DNA of 64,000 bases from Deltaproteobacteria bacterium GWC2_55_46 (GTDB taxonomy: Bacteria; Desulfobacterota; GWC2-55-46). Under the pieces are notes generated by a model. The model was not told the origin of the DNA and did no database searches. It saw only the letters and a program-made list of their open reading frames with translations. The DNA lies in assembly GCA_001595385.3 (NCBI GenBank), contig LVEI03000001.1, positions 124,001 through 188,000 of the forward strand, in the 5' to 3' direction. Positions 19,062 through 28,204 of the stretch are shown here, piece after piece. Numbering within the stretch: the first letter of the stretch is position 1; each line of letters starts with the position of its first letter. Both the position numbers and the translations under genes were made by a program.

Positions 19062-20450
19062 ATGAGAAGATACGATGTGCTTGTGGTCGGCTCAGGCCCA
19101 GGCGGGCAGAAGGCCGCCCTTCAGGCGGCAAAGCTCGGCAAGAAGGTGGTCATAGTCGAGAAGAGCCCCTTTCTTGGAGGGGCCGGCATACACACGGGCA
19201 CCCTGCCGAGCAAAACGCTCCGTGAGACCGCGCTGGTCTTCGCAGGGTTCAAGCAGAGGGCTATATTCGGCCTTCAGCTCATATTGAACAGGGATATTAC
19301 GCTTAGCGAGCTGCTTCACCGCAAATCAGAGGTCATACGCCATCAGATGGAGGTGATCATAGACCAGTTCAGCCGGAACCGGGTGGAAATAGCCTACGGC
19401 GCGGCCTCTTTCCTGGATGAACACACGATGCTTTTGCAAAGCGGCGTGAATAACCCGGAAGAGTTCTACGCCGATTTCATTGTGCTCGCCCCCGGCTCAA
19501 GGCCCTCGCGCCCCGATGACGTGCCTTTCGATTCAGGCCATATATACGACAGCGACACCATACTCGAACTCGACAGGATCCCTTCCACCATGACCGTCGT
19601 GGGTGGAGGCGTCATCGGCTGCGAGTACGCCTGCATATTCGCGGCCCTCGGGGTTCAGGTGTGCCTGGTGGAGAAGAAGGCGAGGCTCCTTAACTTCGCA
19701 GACGAGGAGATCGTCACCAACCTCATGTACTGGATGAGGCACTCCGGGGTCACCATGAGGCTCAATGAGGAGGTCACGAATATTTCGGTTGACGCGGGCG
19801 GCAGGGTCTTGACGCGGCTTAAAAGCGGCAAGATAGCCGTATCTGAGAAGCTTCTTTATACCATGGGGCGCATGGGAAACTCGGATACCCTGGACCTCGG
19901 GGCCGTAGGCTTGAAGGCGGACGCAAGGGGGCTTGTCTCCGTGAATGACAACTTCCAGACCGCCATACCGCATGTCTACGCCATCGGCGACGTCATCGGC
20001 TTCCCGTCCCTTGCCTCGACCTCGATGGAGCAGGGCAGGCGCGCGGTATGCCACGCCTTCCAGAAGGAAGGCATCACATGCGAGCTTCCGGGGCTACTCC
20101 CTTACGGCATCTATACCATCCCGGAGATATCGATGGTGGGGGAGACGGAGGAGAGCCTTACGCTCAAGGGCATTCCTTATGAGGTCGGCTGCGCCTACTT
20201 CCACGAGGTGGCGCGCGGCCAGATAATAGGGGACATCCACGGCATGCTCAAGCTCATATTCGACAGAAATACGAGGCGCCTCCTGGGAGTCCATATAGTC
20301 GGCGAGAAGGCGAGCGAACTGATCCACATCGGGCAGGCTGTCATGAGCTACGGCGGGCCTGTCGATTATTTCAAGGATGCCGTCTTCAATTACCCGACCC
20401 TGTCAGATGCCTATAAAGACGCCGCCCTGAACGGCCTCAACAAGCTCTGA
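19062..20450 (+). CDS. sthA: Soluble (Si-specific) pyridine nucleotide transhydrogenase
   Basis: FAD enzyme that exchanges hydride between NADPH and NAD. The 462-residue length matches E. coli SthA (466). Domains are an N-terminal FAD site (VVGSGPGGQKAALQAAKLG), a central NAD(P) site (VVGGGVIGCEYACIFAALG), a second FAD motif (HVYAIGDVIG), and a C-terminal dimerization domain ending FNYPTLSDAYKDAALNGLNKL with minor variation from SthA. Where disulfide reductases carry CxxxxC, this protein reads GGAGIHTGTLPSKTLR, so there is no redox dithiol. E. coli SthA keeps one of the cysteines; here both are gone. Start chosen at ATG 19062 after AGAGGA; the upstream in-frame sequence is unrelated. Confidence 0.88.
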   Translation: MRRYDVLVVGSGPGGQKAALQAAKLGKKVVIVEKSPFLGGAGIHTGTLPSKTLRETALVFAGFKQRAIFGLQLILNRDITLSELLHRKSEVIRHQMEVIIDQFSRNRVEIAYGAASFLDEHTMLLQSGVNNPEEFYADFIVLAPGSRPSRPDDVPFDSGHIYDSDTILELDRIPSTMTVVGGGVIGCEYACIFAALGVQVCLVEKKARLLNFADEEIVTNLMYWMRHSGVTMRLNEEVTNISVDAGGRVLTRLKSGKIAVSEKLLYTMGRMGNSDTLDLGAVGLKADARGLVSVNDNFQTAIPHVYAIGDVIGFPSLASTSMEQGRRAVCHAFQKEGITCELPGLLPYGIYTIPEISMVGETEESLTLKGIPYEVGCAYFHEVARGQIIGDIHGMLKLIFDRNTRRLLGVHIVGEKASELIHIGQAVMSYGGPVDYFKDAVFNYPTLSDAYKDAALNGLNKL

Positions 20451-20462
20451 GGCGCGGCTGCC

Positions 20463-20491
20463 TTGACATATACAGCCCTGCAGACAATACT
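20463..20491 (+). promoter_or_regulatory. Candidate sigma-70 promoter for the hydrolase gene
   Basis: A perfect TTGACA (20463-20468) is followed after 17 bases by AATACT (20486-20491). Alternatively TACTTA (20488-20493) lies at 19 bases. It sits about 40 bases before the start codon. Confidence 0.45.
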
Positions 20492-20532
20492 TAGGTAAAA
20501 GTACAGGACCTCCAAAACTTGCGGGGTTCAGG

Positions 20533-21192
20533 ATGAGGCTTGTGAATACCGCGGAAACACTTGTCTATATACCTTCAGGCAAGGTAAGGCTCGAAGGTGC
20601 GCTCGCTATTCCCCAGGGAGCGCAAGGGATAGCGCTATTCGCGCATGGCAGCGGGAGTTCCCGCCACAGCCCGAGGAACAACTTCGTGGCGCAGGTGCTC
20701 CGCAAGGCTGGCCTTGGGACCCTTTTGATGGACCTCCTCACCAGGGACGAGGACATGGACTACGAGACGAGGTTCGATATAGGGCTCCTCTCTGAAAGGC
20801 TTGACGCGGCAACCTCATGGCTTGCCGATGAGGACTCGACAAAGGGCTTGAGAATAGGCTACTTTGGCGCCTCTACCGGCGCGGCCGCCGCCCTTAAGTC
20901 GGCTGCTTCCGCGGGAGAGCTTATAGGGGCGGTAGTGTCAAGGGGAGGGCGTCCGGACCTCGCTATGGGGGCTCTTGCCGGGGTTAAATCGCCGACGCTT
21001 CTAATAATTGGCGGCAAGGACGACCTTGTGATAGACCTTAACAGGCTGGCTTACGAGAAGTTAAAGGTGGACAAGGAGATGGTCATAGTCCCTGGGGCGA
21101 CGCACCTGTTCGAGGAGCCCGGGGCGCTTGAAGAGGTCGCCAACCTCGCCGCGAGGTGGTTCCAGAAATACCTCAAGCCCCAGCGTAAGTGA
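20533..21192 (+). CDS. Alpha/beta hydrolase, dienelactone-hydrolase-like
   Basis: A 219-residue single-domain hydrolase without a signal peptide. The oxyanion-loop motif LFAHGSGSSRHSPRNN, nucleophile elbow GYFGASTGAAAAL (Ser), acid segment IGGKDDLVIDL and the final His in VPGATHLFEEP form a plausible triad. This short form is often annotated as dienelactone hydrolase family, but the true substrate is unknown. It stands alone between sthA and the convergent msrP. Confidence 0.8.
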   Translation: MRLVNTAETLVYIPSGKVRLEGALAIPQGAQGIALFAHGSGSSRHSPRNNFVAQVLRKAGLGTLLMDLLTRDEDMDYETRFDIGLLSERLDAATSWLADEDSTKGLRIGYFGASTGAAAALKSAASAGELIGAVVSRGGRPDLAMGALAGVKSPTLLIIGGKDDLVIDLNRLAYEKLKVDKEMVIVPGATHLFEEPGALEEVANLAARWFQKYLKPQRK

Positions 21193-21212
21193 TCCAGGAC
21201 TCAAGATCACCT

Positions 21213-22193
21213 TCAGTATAGACCCTTCACAAAATCCCCGTATCCGTTATAGATGATCGTAGGCCGCCTTTCGTTGGTGCCGATTATCTCTTCTGTCTCC
21301 TGCGACCACCTCGGGTGAGGGACATTCGGGTTTACGTTGGCGGGGAAGTCATACTCATGCGGGATGGCGGTATTCCAGAAGGTAGCCGGCCTTGTCGCGG
21401 TGAACTCTATCCTCACGATCGACTTTATGCTCTTGTAGCCGTACTTCCATGGCACTATGAGACGGATGGGCGCGCCGTGCTGCCTTGGAAGCTCGTGCCC
21501 GTAGATGCCTGTTACGAGCATGGCAAGCTCGTTTGTGGCCTCCTCCATCGTAAGCCCCTCTTCATAGGGCCATGGCTGCCAGAACTTTACCCGCTGCCCC
21601 GAAGCCCACTCGGGCCTCATGAAGGTTTGCATCTTTACGTACTTGGCCGTTGAGAGCGGGTTCATTCTTTTGATGAAATCCTTCATCGGAAAGCCGGTCC
21701 ATGGCACAGCCATCGCCCATGCCTCTACACAGCGGAGCCTGTAAAGCCTCTCCTCAAGCGTCATCATTCGCACTATCTCGTCAACGTCATAGACCCTGGG
21801 CTTTTCTACAAGCCCCGCTACCTCGACGGTCCATGGCCTTACCTCCATCCTGTCCACGTGCTTCCAGACGCTCTTGCCTGATGAGAACTCATAGAAGTTA
21901 TTGTACCGGCCAGCGATAAGCTCCTCCGTAAGCGGCCTGTCGAGTATGTATTTTTTATTCCTTAGCGCGGGATAGAGGTTCGATGTTGGCGTGGACGGTA
22001 CCTTTATGACCCCTTCTTTTTCCTTATCCTCGAAGATGCCGAATATGCTGGAGCCGAAGCCGGATAGAAAAAAGCCTCCGGCAGCCGTATAGTTCCCCAT
22101 CTCCCTCAAGAACCGTCTTCTACCCATGTATACGCTTTCTGGGGTCGCTTGAGCCTCTGGTATCTCCCATGGTCTTTTCTTTTTGATGAACAT
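21213..22193 (-). CDS. msrP: Methionine sulfoxide reductase catalytic subunit MsrP (YedY)
   Basis: Periplasmic molybdopterin enzyme that reduces methionine sulfoxide in proteins. The 326-residue sequence has a twin-arginine signal (GRRRFLREMG near residue 24, then a hydrophobic stretch), so it is exported folded. The molybdenum ligand is Cys155 in YRLRCVEAWAMAVPWTGF. The family motifs RQHGAPIRLIVPWKYGYK and AMLVTGIYGHELP are intact. The usual haem membrane partner MsrQ is not adjacent, nor anywhere in this window, so the electron donor is either encoded elsewhere or different. Confidence 0.93.
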   Translation of the reverse strand: MFIKKKRPWEIPEAQATPESVYMGRRRFLREMGNYTAAGGFFLSGFGSSIFGIFEDKEKEGVIKVPSTPTSNLYPALRNKKYILDRPLTEELIAGRYNNFYEFSSGKSVWKHVDRMEVRPWTVEVAGLVEKPRVYDVDEIVRMMTLEERLYRLRCVEAWAMAVPWTGFPMKDFIKRMNPLSTAKYVKMQTFMRPEWASGQRVKFWQPWPYEEGLTMEEATNELAMLVTGIYGHELPRQHGAPIRLIVPWKYGYKSIKSIVRIEFTATRPATFWNTAIPHEYDFPANVNPNVPHPRWSQETEEIIGTNERRPTIIYNGYGDFVKGLY

Positions 22194-22273
22194 ATTCAGA
22201 TTATACCCCTGTTTTTAAGGCAAGTTGCGGGATGGCGTTTTTCCAAGTACACTCGTAAAAAAAAGGAAAAACC

Positions 22274-23428
22274 ATGACATCACGCCTGCTATTCCTGGTC
22301 ATTTCAGCGCTCTTCTTTTTTTCCGGCCTTGCCCGGGCCCAGGATCTTAATGATGTAACGCTCGTTGTGCCGGAGAAATACAGGCAGGGGGTCTTTGGCG
22401 ATAAGCTGGCGCTGAAGGCGATGCCGGGGCTCAAGGTATCGGTCTTCTACGCAGGCTCTCCCGGGGCGAGGTTTATGGCCGCTGACAAGAGCGGCACAAT
22501 ATACTTGAGCGTGCCGGAGGATGGTGTTGTCCTCGCGCTGCCGGACAGGGACGGCGACGGGGCGGCTGACGAGCCGGTAACCTTCGCGCGGGGCCTTAAA
22601 AGGCCTCACGGCCTCGTATTCAAGGACAGGGCGCTGATCGTAGCAGAGACAGGGAGGCTCGTTGAATTAAAGGATGAAAACGGCGACCTTAAGGCCGATT
22701 CAACAAGGGTAATAAGCCGGGACCTCCCTTCAGGCGGTGGCCACTGGACAAAGTCGATAGATATAGGGCCGGATAACGCCATCTACGTCTCAACCGGCTC
22801 AAGCTGCAACGCCTGTATTGAAAAGGACAGGAGGAGGGCAGCTGTAGTAAGGTTCAAGGATTCTGGGAAGGCCGAAATATTCGCCTCAGGGCTGAGGAAC
22901 AGCGTTGGGATCGAGTTCCATCCCAAAACAGGCGAGCTATGGGGCGTCGACAACGGCAGGGACGGACTTGGCGACGACATACCGCCTGAAGAGCTTAACA
23001 GGATTGAATTGGGCGGAGACTACGGCTGGCCTTTCTGTTACGGAAAAAAGCAGCCTGACACTGATTTTGGCAGTGCTGAGCGTTGCAAGGATACAGTGCC
23101 TCCGGCTGTCGAGATGCAGGCGCACTCAGCCCCGTTAGGGGTGGCCTTCGGTTATAGCCTCAAGTTCCCCGAGAGGCTCCGTAACGTCCTTTACATAGCC
23201 TTCCACGGATCATGGAACAGGAGCGTGCCGACCGGCTATAAGGTCATTGCGATACCCTTTGGCGATGGCAAACCGTCAGGGAAACCATTTGATGTCATCA
23301 CAGGATGGCTCTCAGGCGGCGAGGCCTGGGGCAGGCCGGTCGACGCGCTCGTAGGCAGGGACGGAGCGCTTTACATTTCCGATGATAAGGCTGGGGCGGT
23401 ATACAGGGTGACTTATGGCGGGGATTAA
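22274..23428 (+). CDS. Exported PQQ-dependent-type sugar dehydrogenase (beta-propeller)
   Basis: A 384-residue protein with a clear signal peptide (cleavage after GLARA) and a six-bladed-propeller GDH/sorbosone dehydrogenase domain. Marker segments are GLKRPHGLVFKDRALIVAET, SIDIGPDNAIYVSTGSSCNA, IFASGLRNSVGIEFHPKTG, HSAPLGVAFGY and FHGSWNRSVPTGYKV. The family oxidises sugars in the periplasm with PQQ, but many members lack proven activity and no pqq genes are visible here. AAGGAA lies before the ATG. The stop overlaps a TAATG at the start of a frame that enters the 12-bp tandem repeat. Confidence 0.83.
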   Translation: MTSRLLFLVISALFFFSGLARAQDLNDVTLVVPEKYRQGVFGDKLALKAMPGLKVSVFYAGSPGARFMAADKSGTIYLSVPEDGVVLALPDRDGDGAADEPVTFARGLKRPHGLVFKDRALIVAETGRLVELKDENGDLKADSTRVISRDLPSGGGHWTKSIDIGPDNAIYVSTGSSCNACIEKDRRRAAVVRFKDSGKAEIFASGLRNSVGIEFHPKTGELWGVDNGRDGLGDDIPPEELNRIELGGDYGWPFCYGKKQPDTDFGSAERCKDTVPPAVEMQAHSAPLGVAFGYSLKFPERLRNVLYIAFHGSWNRSVPTGYKVIAIPFGDGKPSGKPFDVITGWLSGGEAWGRPVDALVGRDGALYISDDKAGAVYRVTYGGD

Positions 23429-23489
23429 TGTCTCGCAATGGGATTTTCAAGCTTACGTCCTACGCTACGCTGAAAGCGCGATATCAAAT

Positions 23490-23680
23490 GGAAGCGATGG
23501 TGGAAGCGATGGTGGAAGCGATGGTGGAAGCGATGGTGGAAGCGATGGTGGAAGCGATGGTGGAAGCGATGGTGGAAGCGATGGTGGAAGCGATGGTGGA
23601 AGCGATGGTGGAAGCGATGGTGGAAGCGATGGTGGAAGCGATGGTGGAAGCGATGGTGGAAGCGATGGTGGAAGCGATGG
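23490..23680. repeat. 12-bp tandem repeat (minisatellite), about 16 copies
   Basis: The unit GGAAGCGATGGT is repeated without visible variation 15 times, plus 11 of 12 bases of a sixteenth copy (191 bp). Because the unit is a multiple of three and contains no stop in any frame, all six frames stay open. Two of them give Met-initiated frames: 23415-23744 with (GGSD)n and 23428-23706 with (EAMV)n, the latter overlapping the preceding stop as TAATG. I see no good Shine-Dalgarno spacing or conserved domain, so translation is unproven. Perfect repeats of this kind are prone to copy-number change. Confidence 0.95.
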
Positions 23681-23692
23681 ATATTCCTGGTC

Positions 23693-23774
23693 CCCCTCTT
23701 TCCTAAAGAGGGGTCAGGGGAGATTATCTTTGAATGATTTATAATCCCCCTTAGTCCCCCTTTAGAAAAGGGGG
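23693..23774. repeat. Paired C-rich/G-rich hairpins (dispersed noncoding repeat type)
   Basis: Two perfect hairpins lie side by side: CCCCTCTTT / AAAGAGGGG at 23693-23713 and CCCCCTTT / AAAGGGGG at 23756-23774, joined by an AATCCCCCTTAGTCCCCCTTT-like sequence. Such CCCCC-TTT-GGGGG elements are common dispersed intergenic repeats in many bacteria. They may also help end transcription between the convergent genes here. Confidence 0.75.
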
Positions 23775-23777
23775 AGA

Positions 23778-23796
23778 TTTCAGCAGGCTGCTGAAA
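23778..23796. repeat. Inverted repeat of the GCTGCTGAAAAAG family
   Basis: A perfect 9-bp inverted repeat (TTTCAGCAG / CTGCTGAAA with one central base) runs on as AAGTCC. The same GCTGCTGAAAAA and GTTGAAAAAGTCC words recur at 233-377, 14646 and 29159-29235. It lies 64 bases downstream of the glgB stop on the glgB coding strand. Confidence 0.7.
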
Positions 23797-23859
23797 AAGT
23801 CCATCTGCTTCGCTGGCTTCAGAAGCTCGTAGTAGTGGCGTACCTGCTGTTTAAACCAT

Positions 23860-25800
23860 TTACTTGCTCCTCTTGAAGAACAATGCCGAAAGGGGCGGCA
23901 GCGCGATGTTAAGAGACCAGTGCCTCTTGTGAGATGGGACCTCTTCGGCGAAAACACCGCCGGCGTTACCTCTGCCGCTACCGCCGTAAACTTCAGCGTC
24001 GCTGTTTAACGCCTCCTGCCACCAGCCGCCTTCCGGGACGCCTATCCTGTAATCGGTCCTGTAGGCCGGGGTCAGGTTGCAGACGACGAGCATAGCGTCA
24101 TTCGGGTCATGCCCTTTTCTTATGAAGCTTATGACGCTGTTCTCCCAGTCGTGGAAGTCTATCCACTCGTACCCTTCCGGGGAGAAGTCCAGCTCATGCA
24201 GTGATGGCTCGTTCCTGTAAAGGTTGTTCAGGTCAGATACCCACCTCTGTACGCCTGCGTGGTAAGGGTACTGCAGGACGTGCCATTCGAGGCTGTCGTC
24301 ATGTGACCATTCCCTTACCTGCCCGAACTCCGATCCCATGAACAGGAGCTTCTTGCCGGGGTGGCCGAACATGTAGCCGTAGAGCGCCCGCAAATTGGCG
24401 TGCCTCTGCCATTCATCGCCAGGCATCTTCCCAATAAGCGAGCCCTTGCCGTGGACGACCTCGTCATGCGAAAGCGGCAGCATGAAGTTCTCCGTGAAGG
24501 CGTACCAGATGCTGAAGGTAAGCTGGTTATGGTAGTACTTCCTGTAGACAGGGTCCTTTGAGAAGTATTTGAGGGTGTCGTGCATCCAGCCCATATTCCA
24601 CTTCATGCCGAAGCCCAATCCGCCGAGCCATGTGGGCTTTGATACCATCGGCCATGCGGTCGATTCCTCGGCGAAGGTCTGCACGTCAGGGAACTCATGG
24701 TAGATGGCCTCGTTGAGCCTCTTCAAGAAGCCTATGGCCTCGATGTTCTCCCTGCCGCCGAACTCGTTGGGGAGCCATTCCCCTTCTTTCCTCGAGTAGT
24801 CGAGATAGAGCATCGAGGCTACGGCGTCGACCCTTATGCCGTCAATGTGGTACTTGTCCAGCCAGAATATGGCGGAGCTTATGAGGAAGGACCTTATCTC
24901 GTTCCGCCCGTAGTTGAATATGTAGCTCCCCCAGTCAGGGTGATAGCCCTTCCTCGCGTCAGAGTGCTCGAACAGGTGTGTCCCATCGAAGTACGATAGC
25001 CCATACTCGTCGCCGGGGAAGTGGGATGGCACCCAGTCCAGGATTACTCCGATGCCGTTCTGGTGGAGGTGGTCTACGAGGTACATGAAATCCTGCGGGG
25101 TGCCGAACCTGCCGGTGGGCGCGAAGTAGCCGAGGGTCTGGTAGCCCCAGGAGCCGTAGAACGGGTGCTCCATAATAGGCAGGAGTTCGACGTGCGTAAA
25201 GCCCATCTCCTTTACGTAGCTCGCCAGATACGGGGCGATCTCGCGGTAGCCTAGAGACCTGTCCCCTTCCTCAGGCACCTTCCTCCATGAGCCGAGGTGC
25301 ACCTCGTAGATCGAGACGGCCTTGTCAAGAGAGTTGTGCTCGCGCCTCGTCCTCATCCATTCCTGGTCGTTCCACTGGTAGCTCAAGTCCCACACGACAG
25401 AGGCGGTCTTGGGCGGGCATTCCCAATGGTAGGCGAAGGGATCGCCTTTCTGGACGCGGTAGCCGTTGTATCGGGATTTGATGTAGTACTTATAAAGGGT
25501 AGAGTGGCCGAGCCCGGGTATGAAGCCCTCCCAGACCCCGGACCAGTCGTCGCGGACCTTTAACTGGTGCGTCTCGGTATTCCAGCCGTTAAAGTCCCCT
25601 AAGACAGAGACGCCTTCGGCATTTGGCGCCCAGACCGCGAAGTGTACCCCCTTGACCCCGTTTATCTCTGTCAGGTGGGCGCCAAGCTTGTTGTAGAGCC
25701 TATAGTGGTTACCTTCCTTAAGGAAGTATATGTCGTGGTCCGTAATGTGGCTTCCGTCGTGCACGACCAGGTTTGCGGAAGGCGAAATGACACCGTTCAT
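23860..25800 (-). CDS. glgB: 1,4-alpha-glucan branching enzyme
   Basis: Forms alpha-1,6 branches in glycogen. The 646-residue protein has an N-terminal CBM48 module ([20 protein letters not shown]) and a GH13 barrel with the four conserved regions, including DWVPSHFP, the nucleophile Asp in [13 protein letters not shown], the acid Glu in TFAEESTAW, and [14 protein letters not shown]-terminal beta domain closes the protein. It is shorter than E. coli GlgB because the extra N-terminal module is missing. No other glycogen genes are in the window. An extended -10 (TGCTATATT, minus strand near 25838-25843) lies upstream. Confidence 0.96.
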   Translation of the reverse strand: MNGVISPSANLVVHDGSHITDHDIYFLKEGNHYRLYNKLGAHLTEINGVKGVHFAVWAPNAEGVSVLGDFNGWNTETHQLKVRDDWSGVWEGFIPGLGHSTLYKYYIKSRYNGYRVQKGDPFAYHWECPPKTASVVWDLSYQWNDQEWMRTRREHNSLDKAVSIYEVHLGSWRKVPEEGDRSLGYREIAPYLASYVKEMGFTHVELLPIMEHPFYGSWGYQTLGYFAPTGRFGTPQDFMYLVDHLHQNGIGVILDWVPSHFPGDEYGLSYFDGTHLFEHSDARKGYHPDWGSYIFNYGRNEIRSFLISSAIFWLDKYHIDGIRVDAVASMLYLDYSRKEGEWLPNEFGGRENIEAIGFLKRLNEAIYHEFPDVQTFAEESTAWPMVSKPTWLGGLGFGMKWNMGWMHDTLKYFSKDPVYRKYYHNQLTFSIWYAFTENFMLPLSHDEVVHGKGSLIGKMPGDEWQRHANLRALYGYMFGHPGKKLLFMGSEFGQVREWSHDDSLEWHVLQYPYHAGVQRWVSDLNNLYRNEPSLHELDFSPEGYEWIDFHDWENSVISFIRKGHDPNDAMLVVCNLTPAYRTDYRIGVPEGGWWQEALNSDAEVYGGSGRGNAGGVFAEEVPSHKRHWSLNIALPPLSALFFKRSK

Positions 25801-25916
25801 CGAATGGACCTACCCCCAATAGCTTTTTTGTGAGATAAATATAGCACATTTCACTCGATTGTGTGGACCCAATAGCGTTCGTGTTCCTGTTTTCGTCCTT
25901 TACGCGCCAAATTCTG

Positions 25917-25945
25917 TTGAATTTTCAGGCAGGTTTTATTATATT
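25917..25945 (+). promoter_or_regulatory. Candidate sigma-70 promoter for the surE operon
   Basis: TTGAAT (25917-25922) and TATATT (25940-25945) are separated by 17 bases, about 25 bases before the surE ATG, in an AT-rich stretch. Confidence 0.55.
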
Positions 25946-25969
25946 CACATATTGTCAGTACTTTCGAAG

Positions 25970-26722
25970 ATGACAGAGAATAATAAGAAACTGATACTCG
26001 TCTCAAACGACGACGGCATAAGGTCTGAGGGGATACTCAAGCTCGCTACGGCTCTGAGGAGAGTCGGTATTGTGTACGTCGTCGCGCCCGACAGGGAAAA
26101 GAGCGCGACGAGCCATTCCCTTACGCTCCACAGGCCGCTCAGGGTAGAGGAGGCCGGGCCCAGGATGTACGCCGTTGACGGGACCCCGACCGACTGCGTG
26201 ACGCTTGCCGTGAACGGCATCTTGCCCGGGAGGCCTGACCTTGTCGTCTCGGGCATAAACAAGGGCGGCAACATGGGAGAGGACGTATCGTATTCAGGCA
26301 CCGTATCCGCCGCCATGGAGGGCACGCTCCTCGGGGTGCCTTCCATCGCCGTATCCCTGGCGGCAAAGGCGGATTTCAACTTTGCCCCGGCGGCCTCATT
26401 CGCGGCTCGCCTGTCGCGGTTCATACTCAAGCGCGGCATGCCCAAGGACACCCTCCTTAACGTAAACATCCCGGCGCACGCGCCCAAAGGCTACAGGATA
26501 ACGACGCAGGGCAAGAGGTTCTTCAGCGACGCCGTCGTAGAGAAGGTCGACCCGCGCGGCAAAAAATACTACTGGATAGGCGGCGACCTGGAAAGGTGGG
26601 AAGGCGGAGCCGACGCGGACTTCAGGGCGGTGCAGGACGGCTATATCTCCATTACCCCCATACACCTGGATATGACAAATTACAGCTCTCTTTCCGAGCT
26701 AAGGAGCTGGAAGATAAGATGA
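25970..26722 (+). CDS. surE: 5'/3'-nucleotidase SurE
   Basis: Metal-dependent nucleotidase acting on nucleoside monophosphates, associated with stationary-phase survival. The 250-residue protein begins [13 protein letters not shown], which holds the acidic metal site. It continues with [17 protein letters not shown], the PTDCV segment and [21 protein letters not shown] chose ATG 25970 because family members start within a few residues of the DDG motif; the upstream in-frame extension is not conserved-looking. Its last codons overlap the pcm start (ATGA). Confidence 0.96.
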   Translation: MTENNKKLILVSNDDGIRSEGILKLATALRRVGIVYVVAPDREKSATSHSLTLHRPLRVEEAGPRMYAVDGTPTDCVTLAVNGILPGRPDLVVSGINKGGNMGEDVSYSGTVSAAMEGTLLGVPSIAVSLAAKADFNFAPAASFAARLSRFILKRGMPKDTLLNVNIPAHAPKGYRITTQGKRFFSDAVVEKVDPRGKKYYWIGGDLERWEGGADADFRAVQDGYISITPIHLDMTNYSSLSELRSWKIR

Positions 26723-27417
26723 GGCAGTTCACTCCTCCGGCGGCGATAAGGGTCAAAAGGGACATATACGAGCGCTCAAGGCAGCACATGCTCGACACCC
26801 AGCTTATCCCTCGCGGCATAACGAGGGCCGAGGTGCTCCATGCGATGCTCAGCGTGCCTAGGCACATCTTCGTCGACGGCGCGCTCCATTCCCAGGCCTA
26901 TACCGATTACCCTTTGCCCATAGGCGAGAAACAGACGATATCCCAGCCCTACATGGTCGCCTTCATGGCCGAGTCCCTCGGCCTCACCGGCAGGGAGAGG
27001 GTGCTTGAGATCGGCACAGGCTCAGGGTACCAGGCTGCCGTCCTCTCGATGCTGGCGGAGAAGGTCTACTCCGTAGAGAGGATATCCAAGATAGCGGACA
27101 AGGCCCGCAAAACGCTCGACAGCCTCCTTTGCCGCAACGTCATCATACGCGTGGCCGACGGGACGCTCGGGTGGCCTGACGAGGCCCCGTTTGACGCCAT
27201 AATTGTGGCGGCCGGCTCTCCTCAGGTGCCGCCCGCTTTGATCGAGCAGATGAGGCCTGGCGGAAGGCTTGTTATACCCGTGGGCGAGGAAGAGTCTCAG
27301 AAGCTCCTGAGGATCACTAAAACGGCGCACGGGGCCTCTACAGAGGTTCTTGGCGGCTGCAAGTTCGTAAAGCTCATAGGTAAAGATGGCTGGGGCAACG
27401 ATAAGCCCCGCCCCTGA
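26719..27417 (+). CDS. pcm: Protein-L-isoaspartate O-methyltransferase
   Basis: Repairs isoaspartyl damage in ageing proteins using S-adenosylmethionine. The 232-residue sequence has [11 protein letters not shown] near the N-terminus, the substrate loop [15 protein letters not shown] and the SAM motif [26 protein letters not shown] follows near the C-terminus. The ATG lies inside the surE stop (ATGA), so translation is coupled. The surE-pcm pair is a well-known stress gene arrangement. Confidence 0.96.
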   Translation: MRQFTPPAAIRVKRDIYERSRQHMLDTQLIPRGITRAEVLHAMLSVPRHIFVDGALHSQAYTDYPLPIGEKQTISQPYMVAFMAESLGLTGRERVLEIGTGSGYQAAVLSMLAEKVYSVERISKIADKARKTLDSLLCRNVIIRVADGTLGWPDEAPFDAIIVAAGSPQVPPALIEQMRPGGRLVIPVGEEESQKLLRITKTAHGASTEVLGGCKFVKLIGKDGWGNDKPRP

Positions 27418-27422
27418 CCACG

Positions 27423-28112
27423 GTGCCGATCCTGATGCCGATATCCCGCGTCATAACCTTCCTGGCCGCGTTTCTTTTTATCGCCTTTCTCATCTACGGC
27501 TGCGCCCCCGGTGTCTATCATAAAGTAAACAAGGGTGAGACCTTCTGGAGGATCTGCAAGACATACGGAGCGGATATGCAGGAGGTCGCCGAGCTTAACG
27601 ACATTAAAGACCCGACCGCGATCAAGGCCGGGAGCAAGTTCTTCATCCCCGGCGCATCCAGGTTGAGGAAGGTAAAGCCATTTGTCCCGCCTTCGCCGGG
27701 GGCAAAAGACGAGGAGGCGGAAGGCGCCATCGTCGTCGAAAGCGGCAGGTTCGACTGGCCGCTCAAAGGCGAGATGATATCCCCTTACGGACTGAGAAAT
27801 GGGGTAAAGCACGGCGGCATAGACATAAAGGCAAAGGAGGGAACGCCTGTCCTTGCGGCGGATTCGGGCGAGGCCATCTATGTGGAATCGGGGATGAGGG
27901 GCTACGGGAAGATAATCATACTTAAACATAAGGACGACTTTTTCACCGTCTATGCTCACAACAGCGAAAACCTTGTAAAGCATGGTGAAAAGGTCGAAAG
28001 GGGCGCCAGGATAGCCGCAGTTGGACGCTCCGGCAACGCCACAACGGCGCACCTGCACTTCGAGGTACGCCAGGGCAAGGCCGTCAGGAACCCGCTTTTT
28101 TTCTTGCCATAG
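27423..28112 (+). CDS. nlpD: NlpD-like lipoprotein: LysM plus M23 (LytM) peptidase domain
   Basis: A 229-residue envelope protein. Its N-terminal hydrophobic signal ends at a lipobox (LIYGC). One LysM domain follows (about 35-80; VNKGETFWRICKTYGADM, KFFIPG) and then an M23 domain (about 105-225) with HGGIDI, VYAHN and HLHFEV. Unlike E. coli NlpD, the zinc ligands HxxxD and HxH are all present, so it may be a true endopeptidase rather than only an amidase activator. Start is GTG 27423, or ATG 27435. It lies five bases after pcm, the place nlpD holds in E. coli. Confidence 0.9.
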   Translation: MPILMPISRVITFLAAFLFIAFLIYGCAPGVYHKVNKGETFWRICKTYGADMQEVAELNDIKDPTAIKAGSKFFIPGASRLRKVKPFVPPSPGAKDEEAEGAIVVESGRFDWPLKGEMISPYGLRNGVKHGGIDIKAKEGTPVLAADSGEAIYVESGMRGYGKIIILKHKDDFFTVYAHNSENLVKHGEKVERGARIAAVGRSGNATTAHLHFEVRQGKAVRNPLFFLP

Positions 28113-28204
28113 CCGAGAAAATATTGTAAATAAAATAGAAACCGGATACCCAGCCCGAATAGCTTCTTTGTCCCGGACTAAAAGAAAGGGAAGGTGGAAG
28201 CCGT

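Noticed and set aside
23490-23680. CRISPR-like regular repeat
   Set aside because: The 12-bp units are directly adjacent with no spacers, and no cas genes are present; it is a tandem repeat.
23415-23744. Repeat proteins (GGSD)n or (EAMV)n as confirmed genes
   Set aside because: Every frame is open through the repeat, so an open frame is not evidence of coding; no ribosome site or flanking domain supports either.
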